Source of the DNA: Candidatus Hydrogenedentota bacterium | GTDB lineage: Bacteria; Hydrogenedentota; Hydrogenedentia; Hydrogenedentales; CAITNO01 | Assembly (NCBI GenBank): GCA_007124105.1 | Contig: SLFT01000263.1 | Span: 1 to 16,558, forward strand | DNA: 16,558 nt | Direction of reading: 5' to 3' | Program-made: the position numbers and the translations under genes | Notes under the pieces: model-generated | What the model saw: only the letters and a program-made list of their open reading frames with translations | Told to the model about the DNA's origin: nothing | The model's database searches: none | Part shown: positions 14,419 to 16,558 of the stretch, in pieces | Numbering within the stretch: position 1 is the first letter of the stretch | Layout of the letters: each line of letters begins with the position of its first letter

Positions 14419-15494
14419 TCGCCTAACCGCTCGTAGAGCGCGACAATCTCTTCCTCGGCCTTTTCAAATGCGGTTGTTGCCATCGGGGCGAATTGCGTAC
14501 CGGCGCCTTCAAGAATAATGTTGCGGCTTTTTTCGTGTGAGAACGCGTCCTTGTAACAGCGCTTGGAGCGCAGCGCGTCGTAAACATCGGCAATGGCCAT
14601 AATCCGCGCCGCCACGGGAATGGCGTCGCCCGCCAGGCCGTCGGGATATCCATTGCCGTCCCAGCGTTCATGGTGGGAACGGGCAATCTCGATGCCCATG
14701 CTCACGAAGGCGTTGTCTGGGAACTGCGCGGCCACAGATTGCAGCGTTTCCGCGCCGATTGTTGTGTGCGTTTTCATAATGGAAAATTCTTCGGGCGTCA
14801 GTTTTCCCGGCTTGAGCAGGATGGTATCGGAAATGCCTACCTTGCCAATATCGTGCAGCGGGCTGGTATGAAAAATATTCTCCACAAAGATGTCGTTGAT
14901 GATGTCCGAATGCTCATCGCACCGTTGCAATGTTGCGGCCACAACTTTGCACACGCCGCGCACACGTTCCATGTGTGTGCCCGTGTCGTCGTCGCGCGAT
15001 TCCGACAGCTTCGCCAGCGCGACGATCATGCTGCGCTGCGCCTGGGAAATCTCGCGTACTTTAAGCGCTACCAGTTCCTCAAGATGAAGACTGTGCCGTT
15101 CCAGTTCTGATTGCAGACGCCGGAGCTCGAGGTGTGTCTTGACCCGCGCATTCACTTCCTTGAATTCGAAGGGCTTTGTCACATAATCCACGCCGCCCGC
15201 GTTAAAGGCCTCCACTTTGTCGTCCGTATCAATCAGCGCGCTGATAAACAGTACCGGGATTTTCCGTAGTTGCGGGTCTTCTTTCAAGCGACGGCAGACT
15301 TCATAGCCGTCCATGTCGGGCATGTTGATATCCATCAGGATTAACTCGGGCGCATGCGCGGCGGCCTGGGCCAATGCCTCGACGCCACTGGACGCCGTAC
15401 AGACGGCATAGCCCATGCGCTTGAGCCGCTCGCCCAGCATTCGCACGTTCTGCGGCATGTCGTCAACCACAAGAATATCAATATGCTCGCTCAT
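14412..15494 (-). CDS. Response regulator with HD-GYP domain (probable c-di-GMP phosphodiesterase)
   Basis: The 360-residue protein has a receiver domain (residues ~5-125) with acidic pair D11/D12, phospho-acceptor D55 in LILMDINMPDMDG, S85 and K107 in TKPFE. A short helical linker (~125-165) follows, then an HD-GYP domain (~165-355) with SPLHDIGKVGI (H214, D215), THT near 242-244, HHERWDGNGYP (274-284) and DVYDALRSKR (303-312). The motif HHERWDGNGYP has the GYP signature expected of an active enzyme that hydrolyses c-di-GMP. ATG at 15494 begins the receiver domain directly and has AAGG seven bases upstream; the frame is open to 15611 but the extra residues are unlike the family. It follows the histidine kinase in the same direction after a 141-base gap, making the kinase its likely partner. 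Output is probably motility, adhesion or biofilm control. Confidence 0.9.
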   Translation of the reverse strand: MSEHIDILVVDDMPQNVRMLGERLKRMGYAVCTASSGVEALAQAAAHAPELILMDINMPDMDGYEVCRRLKEDPQLRKIPVLFISALIDTDDKVEAFNAGGVDYVTKPFEFKEVNARVKTHLELRRLQSELERHSLHLEELVALKVREISQAQRSMIVALAKLSESRDDDTGTHMERVRGVCKVVAATLQRCDEHSDIINDIFVENIFHTSPLHDIGKVGISDTILLKPGKLTPEEFSIMKTHTTIGAETLQSVAAQFPDNAFVSMGIEIARSHHERWDGNGYPDGLAGDAIPVAARIMAIADVYDALRSKRCYKDAFSHEKSRNIILEGAGTQFAPMATTAFEKAEEEIVALYERLGDG

Positions 15495-15635
15495 CGCTTT
15501 TCCTTCCTGATTCTGTTTTTTCAAGCGCCGCACAGCACAACCGCAAACAACCCGGTTCATCTTCATATAACAGCCAAACAACATGACCGTCAGCGCCGCT
15601 CTCGGGGCCAATCATTTCCCGGTCGGCCTCAACGG
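15495..15635. other. Gap between histidine kinase and response regulator genes
   Basis: The 141-base gap has no supported gene. It is long enough for a separate response-regulator promoter, but I see no clear -35/-10 pair on the minus strand. Confidence 0.4.
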
Positions 15636-16558
15636 TCACGTATTCGTCGCCAGCCGGGGCAAATGAATGAAAAAGGTCGTTCCCGCGCCGGGCGCGCTGT
15701 CAATCTCGATACCGCCGCGATTCTGTTTCACAATGCCGTATACCGTGGCCAGCCCAAGCCCGGTGCCTTCCCCATGTTTCTTGGTGGTGAAAAAGGGTTC
15801 GAAGATGTGTGCAAGCGTGTTCGCGTCCATGCCGCAACCGGTATCACGCACGGTAATCGTTACATAGTCGCCGGGAGCAATATTAACATGGTTTACGCTG
15901 GATGCATCATCCATAAGGGTATTGCTTGTTTTGATAAGCAATTCGCCGGCGCCGTTAATGGCGTCGCGGGCGTTCACGCATAAATTCGCCAGTATCTGGT
16001 CCACCTGGGACGGGTCCATGCGCACCGGCCAGAGCGCGTCTTCCGGTTCCCAGGTCAGTTGGATGTTTTCGCCAACAAGCCGTTGCAGCATGTTAACCAT
16101 GCCGCCCACGGTCTGGTTCAAATCCAAACGAACAGGCTTGACTTTTTCCTTACGCGAAAAGGCCAGCAGTTGACGGGTCAATACCGCTGAGTGCTGCGCC
16201 GCCTTGCGCGCTTCCTCGAGGTCGGCGTGCAGTGTTGTGGCCGGTTCCACCTGGTCCAGCGCCATTTCGATGTTGCCGATAATGATGCCCAGCATATTAT
16301 TGAAATCGTGGGCCACGCCCCCGGCCAGCCGCCCCACGGCCTCCATATTTTTCGCCTGATTGAAGTGTTCCTGAATCATTGCCTTTTCCGCCGCCGCCCG
16401 CCTGCGCTCGGTGATGTTTTCATGAGCGACAATCACCCGCCGGGGGCCTTCGCCGGTAAATGGCGTAACACGCCCGATAAACCATCGCTGCTCATCCGGT
16501 GAATGGCACGGATACTCCAACTCGAAGAAGTGGCGCTTGCCCGAAAGCACCTCCCGGA
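15636..16558 (-). CDS. PAS-containing sensor histidine kinase (N-terminus outside window)
   Basis: The frame is open to the right edge (R-E precede the GTG codon at 16550, which is an internal Val), so the gene starts outside the window. Numbering from that codon, FELEYPCHSPDEQRWFIGRV and VIVAHENITERRRA form the end of a PAS domain. HisKA follows with LAGGVAHDFNNMLG (phospho-acceptor His81), then HATPase with N-box NLCVNARDAI (189-198), G1 DTGCGM (236-241), IFEPFFTTK and G2 GTGLGLA (262-268). All catalytic motifs are intact. It has no attached receiver and no TM in the visible part; sensor domains lie upstream, so the signal is unknown. The VAHDFNN type of H-box is common in kinases paired with response regulators encoded alongside, here the HD-GYP protein downstream. 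Confidence 0.9.
   Translation of the reverse strand, partial: REVLSGKRHFFELEYPCHSPDEQRWFIGRVTPFTGEGPRRVIVAHENITERRRAAAEKAMIQEHFNQAKNMEAVGRLAGGVAHDFNNMLGIIIGNIEMALDQVEPATTLHADLEEARKAAQHSAVLTRQLLAFSRKEKVKPVRLDLNQTVGGMVNMLQRLVGENIQLTWEPEDALWPVRMDPSQVDQILANLCVNARDAINGAGELLIKTSNTLMDDASSVNHVNIAPGDYVTITVRDTGCGMDANTLAHIFEPFFTTKKHGEGTGLGLATVYGIVKQNRGGIEIDSAPGAGTTFFIHLPRLATNT

Noticed and set aside
1..16558. CRISPR arrays, tRNA or rRNA genes, insertion sequences and integrases
   Set aside because: No regularly spaced repeats, no cloverleaf-like or rRNA-like segments and no transposase or integrase motifs were seen on either strand by eye.

Overview
The window is a GC-rich stretch of an uncharacterised bacterial chromosome. 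It carries ten protein genes, two of them cut by the window edges, plus several intergenic repeats. The content is an Na+/solute symporter paired with a UroD-like protein, a large membrane/TPR protein with a ceramidase-like enzyme, a PilT retraction ATPase and a histidine kinase/HD-GYP pair. This suggests an environmental diderm bacterium. From memory the combination is reminiscent of Hydrogenedentota or PVC-group metagenome genomes, but no marker gene (16S, ribosomal protein) is present, so the taxonomy is a guess.

Layout. 1-680: C-terminal part of an MmeI-like DNA methyltransferase (+). 681-1032: repeat-rich intergenic stretch ending in a good sigma70 promoter and a possible operator for a DUF433 antitoxin-like gene at 1033-1248 (+). 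A 31-base repeat directly abuts the DUF433 stop codon and recurs, with one mismatch, directly after the pilT stop codon 13 kb away. 1416-4125: operon of an SSS-family symporter and a UroD-superfamily protein (+). 4316-10322: leftward operon of a 1488-residue membrane/TPR protein followed by a neutral-ceramidase-like hydrolase. 10373-11563: a PLP-dependent D-threonine aldolase/D-serine dehydratase-like enzyme (+), divergent from the TPR gene. 11710-13029: a divergent NRAMP-family transporter (-). 13260-14360: pilT (+). 14412-16558: HD-GYP response regulator and a PAS histidine kinase (-), the kinase running off the right edge.

Functional reading. The symporter/UroD pair may import and process a small organic substrate, possibly a methylated one. 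The membrane/TPR protein and the anchored ceramidase-like enzyme probably act at the cell envelope. The kinase and HD-GYP regulator form a likely c-di-GMP signalling pair and lie next to pilT, which drives pilus retraction. I found no CRISPR array, tRNA, rRNA, transposase or integrase, and nothing that clearly amounts to an undescribed system. The most unusual items are the gapless 174-residue super-repeat built of TPRs, the stop-codon-abutting repeat, and two enzyme/transporter family members that have lost hallmark metal-binding residues.
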